Assembly: GCA_964491265.1 (NCBI GenBank)
Contig: CAZBFP010000002.1
Coordinates: 62,001-126,000 of the forward strand
Reading direction: 5' to 3'
DNA length: 64,000 nucleotides
Source: JBBAGC01 sp964491265
GTDB lineage: Bacteria > Spirochaetota > UBA4802 > UBA5550
Below the pieces are notes generated by a model that saw only the letters and a list, made by a program, of their open reading frames with translations, was not told where the DNA came from and searched no databases. A program made the position numbers and the translations under genes. Positions 50,424 to 59,535 of the stretch are shown piece after piece; positions within the stretch are counted from its first letter, which is position 1; each line of letters starts with the position of its first letter.

Positions 50424-52133
50424 ATGAATGAAGTGAAGGAGAAAAAAGCTCAAAAGAGGTATGAAGAGCTTCTGCCTAATATGGCGGATTATATCACATT
50501 TTTTAAGAAGAAAAATAAAAACGGAATGGCAATTATCGAATTTGATACAGGGGAGCAGGTTACCTGGAAAAAGTTTGATCAGTCTGTTAATGCCTTTTCT
50601 GCAAAGCTTTTGTCTTTAGGGCTTAAAAAGGGGGATATTGTTGCCACATCTCTCCCGCTTTTAAAGGAACACATTTATCTTATTTACGCATGTTACAGAA
50701 CAGGGATAATCGTTGCACCCCTTGACCTGAGACTTAAAGCTCAGGAGATTCAGTACTGCTTTAATAAAATTGAACCTAATGCATATTTTTTTCTGGGGCA
50801 GACTCCGGTTGCGGATTTCAGGCCGATTATTTCCGAGGTTATGCAGGGGTCACCATATGTGAAAACATGGGTACAGTTTCAGAAGGAGGCTGACCTTGTT
50901 ATTAAAGGGGCTGTTGGCATAGGTGAGTTTGTTAAGGATATTAAAAAAGTTTTTATTAAAAGCATCTTCTCCGGAAGCGTAAAAAAAGCAAGGAAACTGG
51001 TAAATAAAACAGACCCGGCACTTATTATTTTTACCACAGGCTCAACAGGTTCGCCTAAACCGGCACTGCTGAGCCATGAAAATATTCTTATTCAGAATAT
51101 CGGCCTTGCTGTTGCTTTTGAACTTGAGGAATGGGACAGAATGCTTGTTAATCTTCCGCCGTCCCATGTGGGTTGTATTACAGAACAGCTTGCCACTACA
51201 ATTTACGGCGGTGGTGTATCGGTAATTCTTCATATATTCGATCCGGAAAAAAGCCTTAAAGCTATTCAGGAGCATAAGGTTACTGTGGTTGGGCAGATAC
51301 CAGCTCTATTCAATCTTGAATGGCAGCTCCCGAACTATAACACCTATGATCTTTCCAGCCTGAGATTTATTCTTTATGGAGGGCAGGCAGTTCCGGTTGA
51401 ATTTCTTAAAAAGATGCAGGAGATGGCGCCTAAAATCGGCAGCGGTCTTGGTCTTACTGAAACTGCAGGATTCTGCACATATACAGATGTTGATGCCACT
51501 ATAGAGGATATTGCCCGTAGCATAGGCTTTGATATGAAGCTCACTCCCATAAGCATTAGAGAACCGATGAATTCAGACGGAACTGCAGGGAAGGTTCTTC
51601 CGGAAGGAGAGATAGGTGAAATCTGCTTTTCCGGCCCCCAGATATTTCCCGGGTATTATAAGGATCCGGAGAATACTGCAAAGACCATCTCAAAGGATGG
51701 TGTATGCTATACAGGTGACCTGGGTTATTATGATCATGAGGGGCTCCACTTTGCAGGGAGGGCAAAATTTGTCATCAAGCCTAAAGGATATCAGGTATAC
51801 CCGCAGGATATTGATAATCATATTTCCAAAAAACTTGAGGGGCGTGTTGTGAATGTAATTTGCGTTGGTACGCCTCACGATATATTCATGGAGGCAATAA
51901 TGGCCTTTGTTGAACCTGTTGAAGGGGTCAAAGTGACTCCTGAAGATGTGCTGGAAGCCTGCAGCGACATCTCTTCATATTCCAGGCCTTCCCATGTTGT
52001 TATTGTTGAACCTGGCCAGATGCCGCTTAACAGGGTTGCAAAAGTTGATTACCTTGTTCTTAAGAGCCAGTCACTGAAAATCATAGAGGATCTCAGGAAG
52101 CAGGGTGAATGGGATAAAAAGAAAGGTGTATGA
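50424..52133 (+). CDS. Acyl-CoA synthetase, AMP-forming
   Basis: 569 residues, ANL superfamily. The P-loop is IIFTTGSTGSPKPA (about 197-210), then SGLGLTETAGF for the A5 motif, YTGDLGYYDHEGLHFAGRAK for A7/A8 and a C-terminal MPLNRVAKVDYL with the catalytic lysine. The insert at 140-190 is unusual but basic and helical. Acyl substrate not readable; C4-C8 acids are likely by context. A MaoC-type gene follows by 25 bp. Confidence 0.92.
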   Translation: MNEVKEKKAQKRYEELLPNMADYITFFKKKNKNGMAIIEFDTGEQVTWKKFDQSVNAFSAKLLSLGLKKGDIVATSLPLLKEHIYLIYACYRTGIIVAPLDLRLKAQEIQYCFNKIEPNAYFFLGQTPVADFRPIISEVMQGSPYVKTWVQFQKEADLVIKGAVGIGEFVKDIKKVFIKSIFSGSVKKARKLVNKTDPALIIFTTGSTGSPKPALLSHENILIQNIGLAVAFELEEWDRMLVNLPPSHVGCITEQLATTIYGGGVSVILHIFDPEKSLKAIQEHKVTVVGQIPALFNLEWQLPNYNTYDLSSLRFILYGGQAVPVEFLKKMQEMAPKIGSGLGLTETAGFCTYTDVDATIEDIARSIGFDMKLTPISIREPMNSDGTAGKVLPEGEIGEICFSGPQIFPGYYKDPENTAKTISKDGVCYTGDLGYYDHEGLHFAGRAKFVIKPKGYQVYPQDIDNHISKKLEGRVVNVICVGTPHDIFMEAIMAFVEPVEGVKVTPEDVLEACSDISSYSRPSHVVIVEPGQMPLNRVAKVDYLVLKSQSLKIIEDLRKQGEWDKKKGV

Positions 52134-52158
52134 TCTGATGAGAAGCAGGGGGTAACAA

Positions 52159-53070
52159 ATGATTTTTAATAATGCGGCAATATTTAAAGCTATGGCTATG
52201 AATCTGAACTCAAAAGGGCTTAACCGTGATATGATCGGTTATACAATCAGCAAAAGCTTCGGGCCTTCAGATTATGATGAAATAAAGGAATACGCGGATG
52301 CCACAGGGGACGATTATAGTAAGTATAGTAATGAAAATGACCCTGCTCCGCCATTCTTTTTCTCCAGGAAATTATACCCCATGTTCAGGGAAGTGATAAC
52401 CCACAGGGACCTGAAGCTCGATATCCTGAGGATGGTTCATGGGATGCAGGGCCTTCGGATAAAAGGCTTTTTAAGCAAAAATGATCCTCTTTCTGTTGAA
52501 ATGTCCATAGCTGATATTATTGATACACCTGCAGGTGAGATGCTTATTATTACTACTAAGGCAGACTCTAACGGCAGGGAGCTTGTTGAGGCTGATACAG
52601 GATTTATTGTTAGAAGAAAAAAGAAGATGGTTTCCTCAGAAGAGGGGAGCGATGTTATTGATAAAAAACCCTCCATTGATAAAGCTGAAGAGGTTAGGCT
52701 TATAATAAAAACTGTTAAAGGGCAGCAGAAGAAGTATGCTCAGGTTTCAAGAGATACAAATCCGATTCATACAAGTGAGTTTTTTGCGCGCCTGGCAGGA
52801 CTCCCCGGTACAATACTCCACGGGGTTTGCGTTATTGCCATGTGCGCCAATTCTCTCATTGACTGTCTGGGGGATCGAAATCCTTCACTGATGGACTCTG
52901 TTTCTGCCCGCTTCTCCTTTCCTGTAATACCGGGGGATACCCTTAGACTTATAGGGAAGAAATATGCGTCCGCGGATGGAGTAAGAGTCGATTTTGATGT
53001 TTTTAACAGCTGCGGCAGGACAGTGGTGAAAAAGGGGGGGTTCCATATGAAACATGCCGGTCTCAGCTGA
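52159..53070 (+). CDS. MaoC-type (R-specific) enoyl-CoA hydratase-like, double hotdog
   Basis: 303 residues in two hotdog folds. The second half carries the hydratase motif SRDTNPIHTSEFFARLAGLPGTILHG with the Asp and His that activate water. The first half has a FAS1-like dehydratase fold (PPFFFSRKLYP, VHGMQGLRI) but lacks the motif. Members hydrate enoyl-CoAs with R stereochemistry. Its stop codon lies inside a perfect palindrome shared with the convergent gene (8-bp overlap). Confidence 0.8.
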   Translation: MIFNNAAIFKAMAMNLNSKGLNRDMIGYTISKSFGPSDYDEIKEYADATGDDYSKYSNENDPAPPFFFSRKLYPMFREVITHRDLKLDILRMVHGMQGLRIKGFLSKNDPLSVEMSIADIIDTPAGEMLIITTKADSNGRELVEADTGFIVRRKKKMVSSEEGSDVIDKKPSIDKAEEVRLIIKTVKGQQKKYAQVSRDTNPIHTSEFFARLAGLPGTILHGVCVIAMCANSLIDCLGDRNPSLMDSVSARFSFPVIPGDTLRLIGKKYASADGVRVDFDVFNSCGRTVVKKGGFHMKHAGLS

Positions 53071-53076
53071 GACCGG
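53057..53076. promoter_or_regulatory. Perfect 20-bp palindrome across two convergent stop codons
   Basis: CCGGTCTCAGCTGAGACCGG contains the TGA of the MaoC gene and, on the other strand, the TGA of the aldolase gene. As RNA it forms an 8-bp stem with an AGCT loop from either side. It probably serves as a 3' end or mRNA-stability structure for both. Confidence 0.6.
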
Positions 53077-54229
53077 TCATTGCTGTATATAATAAAAATG
53101 CTTTTTTCTCTATATCAATAAGGTTTCTGAAAGCGTCAGTAAAGTCAACAGTTCCTGTTGTAAAGAGTCCGTGACCATATACTATAGCCCCCCTCCCTTT
53201 AAGGGCAGGGGGGATTGTTTTTGCCAGCCCTCTGGGTCCGGTCCCCACCTCTCCCGGAACTACAGGTATGTCATCAATAAATCTTTCCTTTGAACAGTTA
53301 ATGTGGCATAATCCCCTGTTCCTGCAGTTCATGTCATCACAGAGCATGGACATTATTACTGAGAATCTGGGGTGGCCATGAAGTATTACTGCTGCGGGTG
53401 AAGATTCGTAAACGCTTTTGTGAGCAGAAAATTCACTGGATGATGTAATGGCATTTGATGTGGAATTGTCTATGGGACATGGATCAATGGCGCCGGAGAG
53501 TTCATCAAGGGAGCTCCCTGTCTGGCTTATGTAAATAGTGCTGCCGAATTTTGCCGAAATATTCCCGAAAAATGAATCCACCATCCCCGATTTTACTGTA
53601 AGGAGACCGGCTTCTATTATGGCTGCGGCAGTCTGATCAGGGGAGCTGAAGGGCCCCTGTATTGAAGGCTCACCTTGTAATGCAGCTATAAAGTCCCTGT
53701 ACATTGAGACAGCCAGGGCAGCGGTTTTTTCAGGATTTCCCGGGAGTTTAGCAATCCCCTTTGAGTGGAAATAGAAATCGGTCATGAACTTTACGTAACA
53801 TGAGAAACAGATTGAGCTGAATGTTACAAAAGCCTGCTCCGGGCTTACACTACCCCAGGTAACTATCCCCCGGTTTCTGACTATCAGCCCTTTCCTTTTT
53901 TTAAGATTATCAATTATTTCATCAGCGCTGAATTGATCTGCAACCGGTATGTCGTGGAGAAAAGTCCTGGTTTCAGTATCATCTGGACGTATCACATCGG
54001 TGCTGTTTTCAGCAAGGTAGTTTATTATCGACCTATAGGGCTCTTTAACCGGTGCATACAGGATGCTGCTGGTATTAAGAGATAATAAAACCTTTTCCAG
54101 TACAGGTATCTCATCCGCATCTCTGCTCCATATAATTGAATCATCGATAGCCCCCAGAAGGGGTGTGTCTTTTTCACATAGATTCTGTGAAACAAGTTTA
54201 TCAGAATATTTTTTTATTAGAGATTCCAT
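53063..54229 (-). CDS. Class II aldolase/adducin-like protein with duplicated domain
   Basis: 388 residues from the ATG at 54229 (13-nt overlap with the AOR gene); another in-frame ATG at 54250 is also possible. The C-terminal half (about 190-388) is a full class II aldolase domain: GNISAKFGSTIYISQTGSS, the zinc ligands in LHGHPRF, GEVGTGPRGLA and the YGHGLFTTG histidine. The N-terminal half seems a worn copy (VRNRGIVTWGSVSPEQAF) without zinc ligands, plus a Cys/His stretch in the middle (CDDMNCRNRGLCHINC). Substrate unknown. It is coupled with the tungsten oxidoreductase upstream. Confidence 0.8.
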   Translation of the reverse strand: MESLIKKYSDKLVSQNLCEKDTPLLGAIDDSIIWSRDADEIPVLEKVLLSLNTSSILYAPVKEPYRSIINYLAENSTDVIRPDDTETRTFLHDIPVADQFSADEIIDNLKKRKGLIVRNRGIVTWGSVSPEQAFVTFSSICFSCYVKFMTDFYFHSKGIAKLPGNPEKTAALAVSMYRDFIAALQGEPSIQGPFSSPDQTAAAIIEAGLLTVKSGMVDSFFGNISAKFGSTIYISQTGSSLDELSGAIDPCPIDNSTSNAITSSSEFSAHKSVYESSPAAVILHGHPRFSVIMSMLCDDMNCRNRGLCHINCSKERFIDDIPVVPGEVGTGPRGLAKTIPPALKGRGAIVYGHGLFTTGTVDFTDAFRNLIDIEKKAFLLYTAMTGLS

Positions 54230-55977
54230 TCTATACCCAGCTCCATACATTTCTCCTTAACCGGCAGCCCATTCTCCGTTAAACCCCTTACCCTGTAATA
54301 GCGTTCACGTGTTTTGAGAAATTCCCCCCTGTTAAGAGGGGGGATATCTGTCCCCTCTCCGGAACTCCCTTCCATGGAGAAAAATCTAAGAGGGAGGTCA
54401 TCATCGGCTGAAGTGAATCCATTTAAGAAGTTGAATATTCTGTCAGTATAGTATATCCGTTCACCAGCTTTGAACAGATCGTGACCTGTATATTGAACTC
54501 CTGTAACAGCGGAGAGGGCTCTTGCATATTCTTCAAGGGAGGCTGCAAAAAAAATAAAACGGCAGGCAGTGAGTGAATCAACAACAGCATTCATATCCTC
54601 TGCGATTTTAACTATACGCGCCTTGCCGCTGAATGTGAAGCGGTCAGTGGCGACAGGTTTTCTCAGGATTTCATGGGAAACAGGGTAGGCCCTCAAGTGG
54701 CACCCTCCCCGCGTTGATGTGGCGTATGCCAGGGCCATGCCGTAGGCGCCTCTGGGGTCGTATGCCGGGAGTTCAAGCCCCTTAACAGACATGGATATTT
54801 CCGGGTGCCCTTTAAGAGCTGCGTATTTCATTGAACCCTCTTTAAGTAGCTTCCCCTCCCCCGATGATGAGGCAATCTCCTGAAGAAGTTTAAGTATGTC
54901 AATTTTATCCGGGGATAAACCCTCTATCTCCATATAGCATGCAATAGTTGATGCTGCGCTGATTGTGTCCATGCCAGCCTCGTTGCATATACGGTTTGCC
55001 TCCATGACAAGTTCAATATCTCTGTTTCCGATAAGGGCTGTAAAATGGGACATGGTTTCATATTCCGGGATTGCTCTTTTGTCGCTCCCTCTTTTTTTAC
55101 ATAATATATGGCATCCTGCGCACCCTGTTTTTGATGGTGTGTATTTCTCTTTATAATGAAATGCATTGAGCTTTTCCGCTCCGGGGAAAAATGTGGCGCG
55201 GAAATTATCTGCAGGGATCATCCGCCTGCTCCGGATAAGATCATAGAGGGTGCCTGTTCCGTATTCAGAGATTCCAAGTTCACCTTTGAGTACAGGGGAT
55301 GCTGCAGCGAGTCTGAATATATCCTCCCTTGCTTTTTTCAGCTCCGGGGTATCATAAACTGCAACTTCCCCTGTACCGGTAATCTCTATGCATTTCAGGT
55401 TTTTATCTGCCATAACAAGGCCTGCGCCGTTTCTCCCTGCAAAGGAGTCACTGTCAAAAGCAATTACGGAAAAGAGAACACCATTTTCAGCAGCAGGCCC
55501 GATCACTGCTTTTGAAGCTCCATCATTAAGAAGAGCCATTGTTTCATCTGTACGCTTACCCTTAAGATGGGAGGCGCTGAGTATTTCAACAGTACTCTCC
55601 TTTATTCTTACCATTGACATTGAAGGGGCTTTACCTGTTATAATTATTCCGTCCCAGCCGGCTCTTTTCATTTCTGTACCGAATTTCCCCCCTGCTGAGG
55701 CATCACCGATTGTTCCGGTTAAGGGGGATTTAGTTATTACAGAAATCCGTCCTGAAGTAGGCGCCCCGGTCCCCACAAGCGGCCCTGTCATGAACATGAG
55801 GGGGATTTCCGGGCTTTGCCAGTGAAGATGAGCATGGGGGAGCATAAAATATCCCCCGAGCCCTTTGCCGCCTATATATTTTTCATAAACCGGTTTCTCA
55901 GGCCTCACTGTTTCAAAGCTCCCTTCTGTAAGATCGATCTTAAGTATTTTACCTGTCCATCCGAAGATCCGGTTCAT
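54217..55977 (-). CDS. Aldehyde:ferredoxin oxidoreductase-family tungstoenzyme
   Basis: 586 residues, AOR family, full length. Domain 1 (about 1-210) with the RISVITKSPLTGTIGDASAGG pterin motif and a GPAAENGVLFSVI segment; the [4Fe-4S] site is CAGCHILCKK (about 290) plus a late Cys in DSLTACRF; DPRGAYGMALAYATSTRGG is the second pterin motif. AORs oxidise aldehydes to acids with ferredoxin, or reduce acids, and need tungsten. It overlaps the aldolase-like gene by 13 nt, so aldehyde release and oxidation may be linked. Confidence 0.93.
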   Translation of the reverse strand: MNRIFGWTGKILKIDLTEGSFETVRPEKPVYEKYIGGKGLGGYFMLPHAHLHWQSPEIPLMFMTGPLVGTGAPTSGRISVITKSPLTGTIGDASAGGKFGTEMKRAGWDGIIITGKAPSMSMVRIKESTVEILSASHLKGKRTDETMALLNDGASKAVIGPAAENGVLFSVIAFDSDSFAGRNGAGLVMADKNLKCIEITGTGEVAVYDTPELKKAREDIFRLAAASPVLKGELGISEYGTGTLYDLIRSRRMIPADNFRATFFPGAEKLNAFHYKEKYTPSKTGCAGCHILCKKRGSDKRAIPEYETMSHFTALIGNRDIELVMEANRICNEAGMDTISAASTIACYMEIEGLSPDKIDILKLLQEIASSSGEGKLLKEGSMKYAALKGHPEISMSVKGLELPAYDPRGAYGMALAYATSTRGGCHLRAYPVSHEILRKPVATDRFTFSGKARIVKIAEDMNAVVDSLTACRFIFFAASLEEYARALSAVTGVQYTGHDLFKAGERIYYTDRIFNFLNGFTSADDDLPLRFFSMEGSSGEGTDIPPLNRGEFLKTRERYYRVRGLTENGLPVKEKCMELGIEWNL

Positions 55978-56106
55978 ATTAAGTTATTTCTCCTGATTAA
56001 TGCTGGTCTCATTTAATAATTCAGGTCATTATTAAATATTAAATCGATCCTGCCAATAAAATCATTATTATTTTCCTTTTGATTCATAAATAATTGCTTA
56101 AAAACA

Positions 56107-56225
56107 GTGTTAATTCCTTAACTTTTTTTTGAAATAAAATACTCTAATATCCCCGCCGCCGAAGGCGGCGGAGATATGGAAAACATTATTATTGCACTAA
56201 AAAATATCTTTAGGAATAATTACTG
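56107..56225 (+). repeat. Dispersed hairpin element, family A, copy 4
   Basis: GTGTTAATTCCTTAAC head, a TTTGAAATAAAATACTCTAA flank, ATATCCCCGCCGCC hairpin arm with its complement, then ATTATTGCACTAAAAAATAT and CTTTAGGAATAATTACTG. It is the cleanest copy in the window. The rest of the gap from 55978 to 56413 holds A/T-rich DNA and a short AACCTGTTCAGG-type hairpin (56375-56392). Confidence 0.75.
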
Positions 56226-56413
56226 GTTTAAAAGAAGTTTTTGTGCTCATTAATAGAGTATATCGTTATGGAAAATATAAGAGAATAATTGAGCTAGTGC
56301 TAATATTTTGTTGATTAGTGAAAATTGATTTACTAAATTATAAATAATGACGATTAAAAAAACAGGTCATAATAACCTGTTCAGGGAGGAACAGGCGGCC
56401 TTGGAGGTTCTCA

Positions 56414-56578
56414 ATGCATAATCTCATGAAAATGGAGGATCGTGAGATACGAAAAGGTAAAATCACCGGAGACAAAGAAAAGATTCAGGCCTTAAAAGAC
56501 AGGGTCTCTGATGACGCATATCTGGATCATGCTATTTCTAAAATAGCTACTGACCTATCTCATTATCTGACTAAGTAA
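56414..56578 (+). CDS. FlgM-like (anti-sigma-28) small protein, 54 aa
   Basis: GGAGG lies 6 bp before the ATG. The protein is highly charged and helical; its C-terminal half (KEKIQALKDRVSDDAYLDHA, then ISKIATDLSHYL) follows the FlgM pattern of KV..LK..I..G.Y.v....IA..ll..L. FlgM binds FliA/sigma-28 until the hook is complete. No flagellar gene is near, and the protein lacks FlgM's long N-terminal secretion region, so a relative with another partner is possible. Confidence 0.55.
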   Translation: MHNLMKMEDREIRKGKITGDKEKIQALKDRVSDDAYLDHAISKIATDLSHYLTK

Positions 56579-56637
56579 CCAGGGGATTAAATAAGGCTCG
56601 TATCAGTAATGGTATTGGCGGTTTTTTAATTGCATTA

Positions 56638-56702
56638 TAATGGGGTTGTTTAATAAGTAAGGAGTCTTCAGGGGCTTCCAGGCTTATAGAACAGCCCCAT
56701 TA
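56638..56702. repeat. Short inverted repeat with AATGGGG ends
   Basis: AATGGGGTTGTTTAATAAG and the complement of AATGGGGCTGTTCTATAAG (3 mismatches in 19) lie around a 25-bp centre. It resembles the ends of the GGGGCTGTC MITE at 17315 and may be a deletion product of such an element. It lies just before the AI-2E-type gene. Confidence 0.5.
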
Positions 56703-56728
56703 TTTTAACCTTAAGGATTCCCTGTAAA

Positions 56729-57850
56729 ATGACTGATAAGAGCTCCTACCAGATTTTCAGACAGAACAGAACAATGCGTATTCTATTCCTTATTTTATTC
56801 AGCCTGGTTATTTTTTTCCTTGTTTATATATTCAGGAGTTTTTTATGGGTATTTCTTTTTTCCTTTATCTTCTATGTTATATTGAGGCCGGTTCACGACA
56901 GACTCCTCTCTCTGCTTAATATTCGGCTTCTCAGTTCAACAGTTGTAATTATTGTTCTTTTTGCAATATTTCTTCTCCCCCTTACCCTCCTTTTAATCCT
57001 TCTTACAGAACAGGCTATGGATCTGTACCGCTATGTACAGATAAGGATAGACAGCAACTATTTTGCGGAACTGGGGGACTTATCCTATGTTCAGAGTCTG
57101 CTTGCCTATTTTAATATCACAAAGGATGTTGTTGTTGCAAAATTTATGACTTTTATTCAGAGGACTTCATCAGAAATTTTTTCCGGAATGACATTTGCCC
57201 TTGCATATCCGGTAACATTTGCCATCAAGTTATTTTTAATGATTATTACACTCTTCTTTTTATTAAAGGATGGATACAGGCTTGACGGCCTTGTTTATAA
57301 GATTCTCCCATTCCCGGATGATATAGAAAAGGATATCATAAATAAGCTGAAAAATGTGCTCTATCTTCTCGTAATAGGGAATTTTTTTATAATGTCGCTC
57401 CAGGGGCTTCTGGTTGGACTGGGGCTTCATCTGGCAGGCATCAGTATGCCTTTGCTTTGGGGGTCTCTGGCAGCTATTTTATCGCTTATACCTGTAATAG
57501 GTACAACATTTATCTGGGCACCGGCTTCACTTTTTTTTATTTTCAGCAAAGACTATTCCACAGCTGTTTTTGTTGCGGTATGGTGTTTCGGCTGGTATCT
57601 CTTTCTTGAAAATATTGTTAAGCCTAAAATTTTCGGGGATAAACTGAGCTTCCATCCACTGCTTCTCTTTTTTCTCCTCATCGGCAGCATACAGACATTT
57701 GGTCTCCCGGGCGTAATTATCGGGCCGCTTATTCTCTCTCTTTTCTTCTCATTCTGGAGTATATATAAAATACTCGATGCTTATGACATGGATAAAAAAA
57801 TCCGTAATAAAATTTCAGGGGAAGTTGATGAAGTTTTAGATCCGGAATGA
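56729..57850 (+). CDS. AI-2E/PerM-family membrane transporter
   Basis: 373 residues, eight or so helices with the long periplasmic/cytoplasmic region (about 75-160) typical of the UPF0118 family. The conserved GLLVGLGLHLAGISMPLLWGSLAAILSLIP-like block is present, as are ENIVKPKIFGDKLSFHPL and the GLPGVIIGPLILSL end. Members export autoinducer-2, antiport Na+/H+ or are of unknown role. The next gene is convergent with no gap. Confidence 0.9.
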   Translation: MTDKSSYQIFRQNRTMRILFLILFSLVIFFLVYIFRSFLWVFLFSFIFYVILRPVHDRLLSLLNIRLLSSTVVIIVLFAIFLLPLTLLLILLTEQAMDLYRYVQIRIDSNYFAELGDLSYVQSLLAYFNITKDVVVAKFMTFIQRTSSEIFSGMTFALAYPVTFAIKLFLMIITLFFLLKDGYRLDGLVYKILPFPDDIEKDIINKLKNVLYLLVIGNFFIMSLQGLLVGLGLHLAGISMPLLWGSLAAILSLIPVIGTTFIWAPASLFFIFSKDYSTAVFVAVWCFGWYLFLENIVKPKIFGDKLSFHPLLLFFLLIGSIQTFGLPGVIIGPLILSLFFSFWSIYKILDAYDMDKKIRNKISGEVDEVLDPE

Positions 57851-58201
57851 TTAAAGCTGCGACTTTTTAGGGATTGCGGAGTTTTCAGATTCCTTGAAAC
57901 AGTATTTACACCCCATAATTATAAGTGAAGCGGAATCCCCCCTGATGTTTTTGTTTGCATATAGCCCTTCATATTTAGTAAGTGATGATCCGCAAAGGGG
58001 GCATATCCTTGTGCCGGGGGGGAGTGCGGGTCTTTTATTAAATGCGATTGTACCATCTTCAATATTAAATGACGGCACTTCACTTTTTTTCTCCTGCACA
58101 GGAGAGGACAATTTTACCCTGGCTTTTTCATAGATAGAGAGTATATATATAAAGGCTGCAATTCCAATCAGGAGTCCTGAAATATAAAGGATTGTGTTCA
58201 C
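57851..58201 (-). CDS. Membrane-anchored zinc-ribbon protein
   Basis: 116 residues. One N-terminal membrane helix (4-21), a polar linker, then a zinc ribbon with CPLCGSSL and CKYCFKE 27 residues later. It overlaps the methyltransferase gene by 4 nt. Function unknown; zinc ribbons here probably serve protein contacts. Confidence 0.75.
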   Translation of the reverse strand: MNTILYISGLLIGIAAFIYILSIYEKARVKLSSPVQEKKSEVPSFNIEDGTIAFNKRPALPPGTRICPLCGSSLTKYEGLYANKNIRGDSASLIIMGCKYCFKESENSAIPKKSQL

Positions 58202-58941
58202 AGGGGCCCTCTTTTTTTTGTAATAAAGTTTATCATTATGGTTTTATTATCGGGCGGATTTTTTGTGTAATCCCCCAGAATATCGAGGATTTCGAAACCT
58301 TCATATGCAAGAATTTCAGTCATTTCCTTAATGGAGTAGATTCTCTGATGATGCTCCTCTTTTTTTACTGAGCCATCGGGGCTGCATATGTTAAAGCTTG
58401 AAATTACATGTTTCTTTTTTTTGTCGTACCTGTTGCTCCACTCCGCAAGTATTCCTCTGGTTTTATAAAAGGAGGTCTTGTTGTCAAAAAATCTTTTAAT
58501 ATTGTTTTCTGTTGTAATATCAAAGAGGAATATACTTCCATCATGCATTACATCTTTTGTGCACCTGAAAACCCGGGCTACATCATCTTCTGTGAGCATA
58601 TAATTCATGGTATCGTGAACGCTGAAAATGAAATCAAATTTACAGCTGAAAGCAAAATCTCTTATATCAGCGCAGAGGATTCTGAAATTTCTGTAAGCAC
58701 GGGTTCTGGCCACTCTGAGCATATCAAGGGAGATGTCAACACCGGTAATGCGGAAATCATCAGTGGAGAATTTGGCACCGAATTTCCCTGTGCCGCATCC
58801 AAGCTCCAGAACTGTGCGGGGGTTGTCTATGTAATCGATCATTATGCTGCTTATAAATTCATACCAGAGCTGGTAATCCACATGCCTGAGCATATAGTCA
58901 TAGATTTCAGCAATTGCTGTATAGGGGATTCTATTTTCCAA
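58198..58941 (-). CDS. Class I SAM-dependent methyltransferase
   Basis: 247 residues, TTG start at 58941 with GAAGG upstream; the opening AEIYDYMLRHVDYQLW fits the family start. SAM site VLELGCGTGKFG (motif I), then VDISLDM, ADIRDFAFSCKFDFIFSVHDTMNYM (motif IV). The type acts on small molecules or proteins; substrate unknown. It heads a two-gene unit with the zinc-ribbon gene. Confidence 0.88.
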   Translation of the reverse strand: MENRIPYTAIAEIYDYMLRHVDYQLWYEFISSIMIDYIDNPRTVLELGCGTGKFGAKFSTDDFRITGVDISLDMLRVARTRAYRNFRILCADIRDFAFSCKFDFIFSVHDTMNYMLTEDDVARVFRCTKDVMHDGSIFLFDITTENNIKRFFDNKTSFYKTRGILAEWSNRYDKKKKHVISSFNICSPDGSVKKEEHHQRIYSIKEMTEILAYEGFEILDILGDYTKNPPDNKTIMINFITKKRGPL

Positions 58942-59149
58942 GTATTTTACCGGCCTTCATTAATCTAATCGGGTGAGTTCTAGTTTTGTCTGTTAATGGT
59001 AAATTTCTTTGTCATTATAAAAAAGCAGGATACTTTTATCCGGTCAAAAGTCAATAGTTTACCCGATTTTTTTTATTGTATTATCCAAGGCTTTATGCAA
59101 TTGTGCAGCTATTAATTTTTAAAATTAGTTTCAGTTATTTTAAAAATAA

Positions 59150-59481
59150 GGCTTATTCCGGATGTTTGGGGAAAGAAATAATATCTGTTTTCCCTATAGA
59201 CCGGAGTCAGCCCCCTGTCTACCAAAGGGGGCACGTAAAAGGAGTTTTTAGTAAGTTGATGAATCAAAGTATTAAAACACCTTTTTATCTTGATGAGCTT
59301 GCAAAAGATTTGCGGAATAATATAAAGGGAATAGTTATAGAATTGATAAAAATTAAATTATCAGAGTGATAATATATAACTCGTGCCCCCTTTGGGGGAC
59401 AGGGGGAGAGAATTCATTTGATATCCCGATATTTTCGAAGCATAATTTTTTTTTGCTAAACTATAAAATCCGGAATGAGCT
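59150..59481 (+). mobile_element. MITE-like element, family C, copy 3
   Basis: GCTTATTCCGGATGTTTGGG at the left, TAAAATCCGGAATGAGC at the right, with the G/C hairpins and an intact micro-ORF inside. It occupies most of the 594-bp gap between the methyltransferase and nikR; 58942-59149 is plain A/T-rich DNA. Confidence 0.85.
59259..59369 (+). CDS. Micro-ORF of repeat family C, 36 aa
   Basis: MNQSIKTPFYLDELAKDLRN start, the counterpart of 42421-42531 with the same stop position. An open frame continues upstream without a clear start. GGAG lies 16 nt before the ATG, too far for good initiation. Confidence 0.4.
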   Translation: MNQSIKTPFYLDELAKDLRNNIKGIVIELIKIKLSE

Positions 59482-59535
59482 AAAAATAATACGGAATGAA
59501 TAATGACAATCAAGTGAAAAAAAGAGGGAGTATTT

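Noticed and set aside
55388..55825. Plus-strand frame across the AOR gene
   Set aside because: Antisense shadow of the pterin-binding domain; no start signal.
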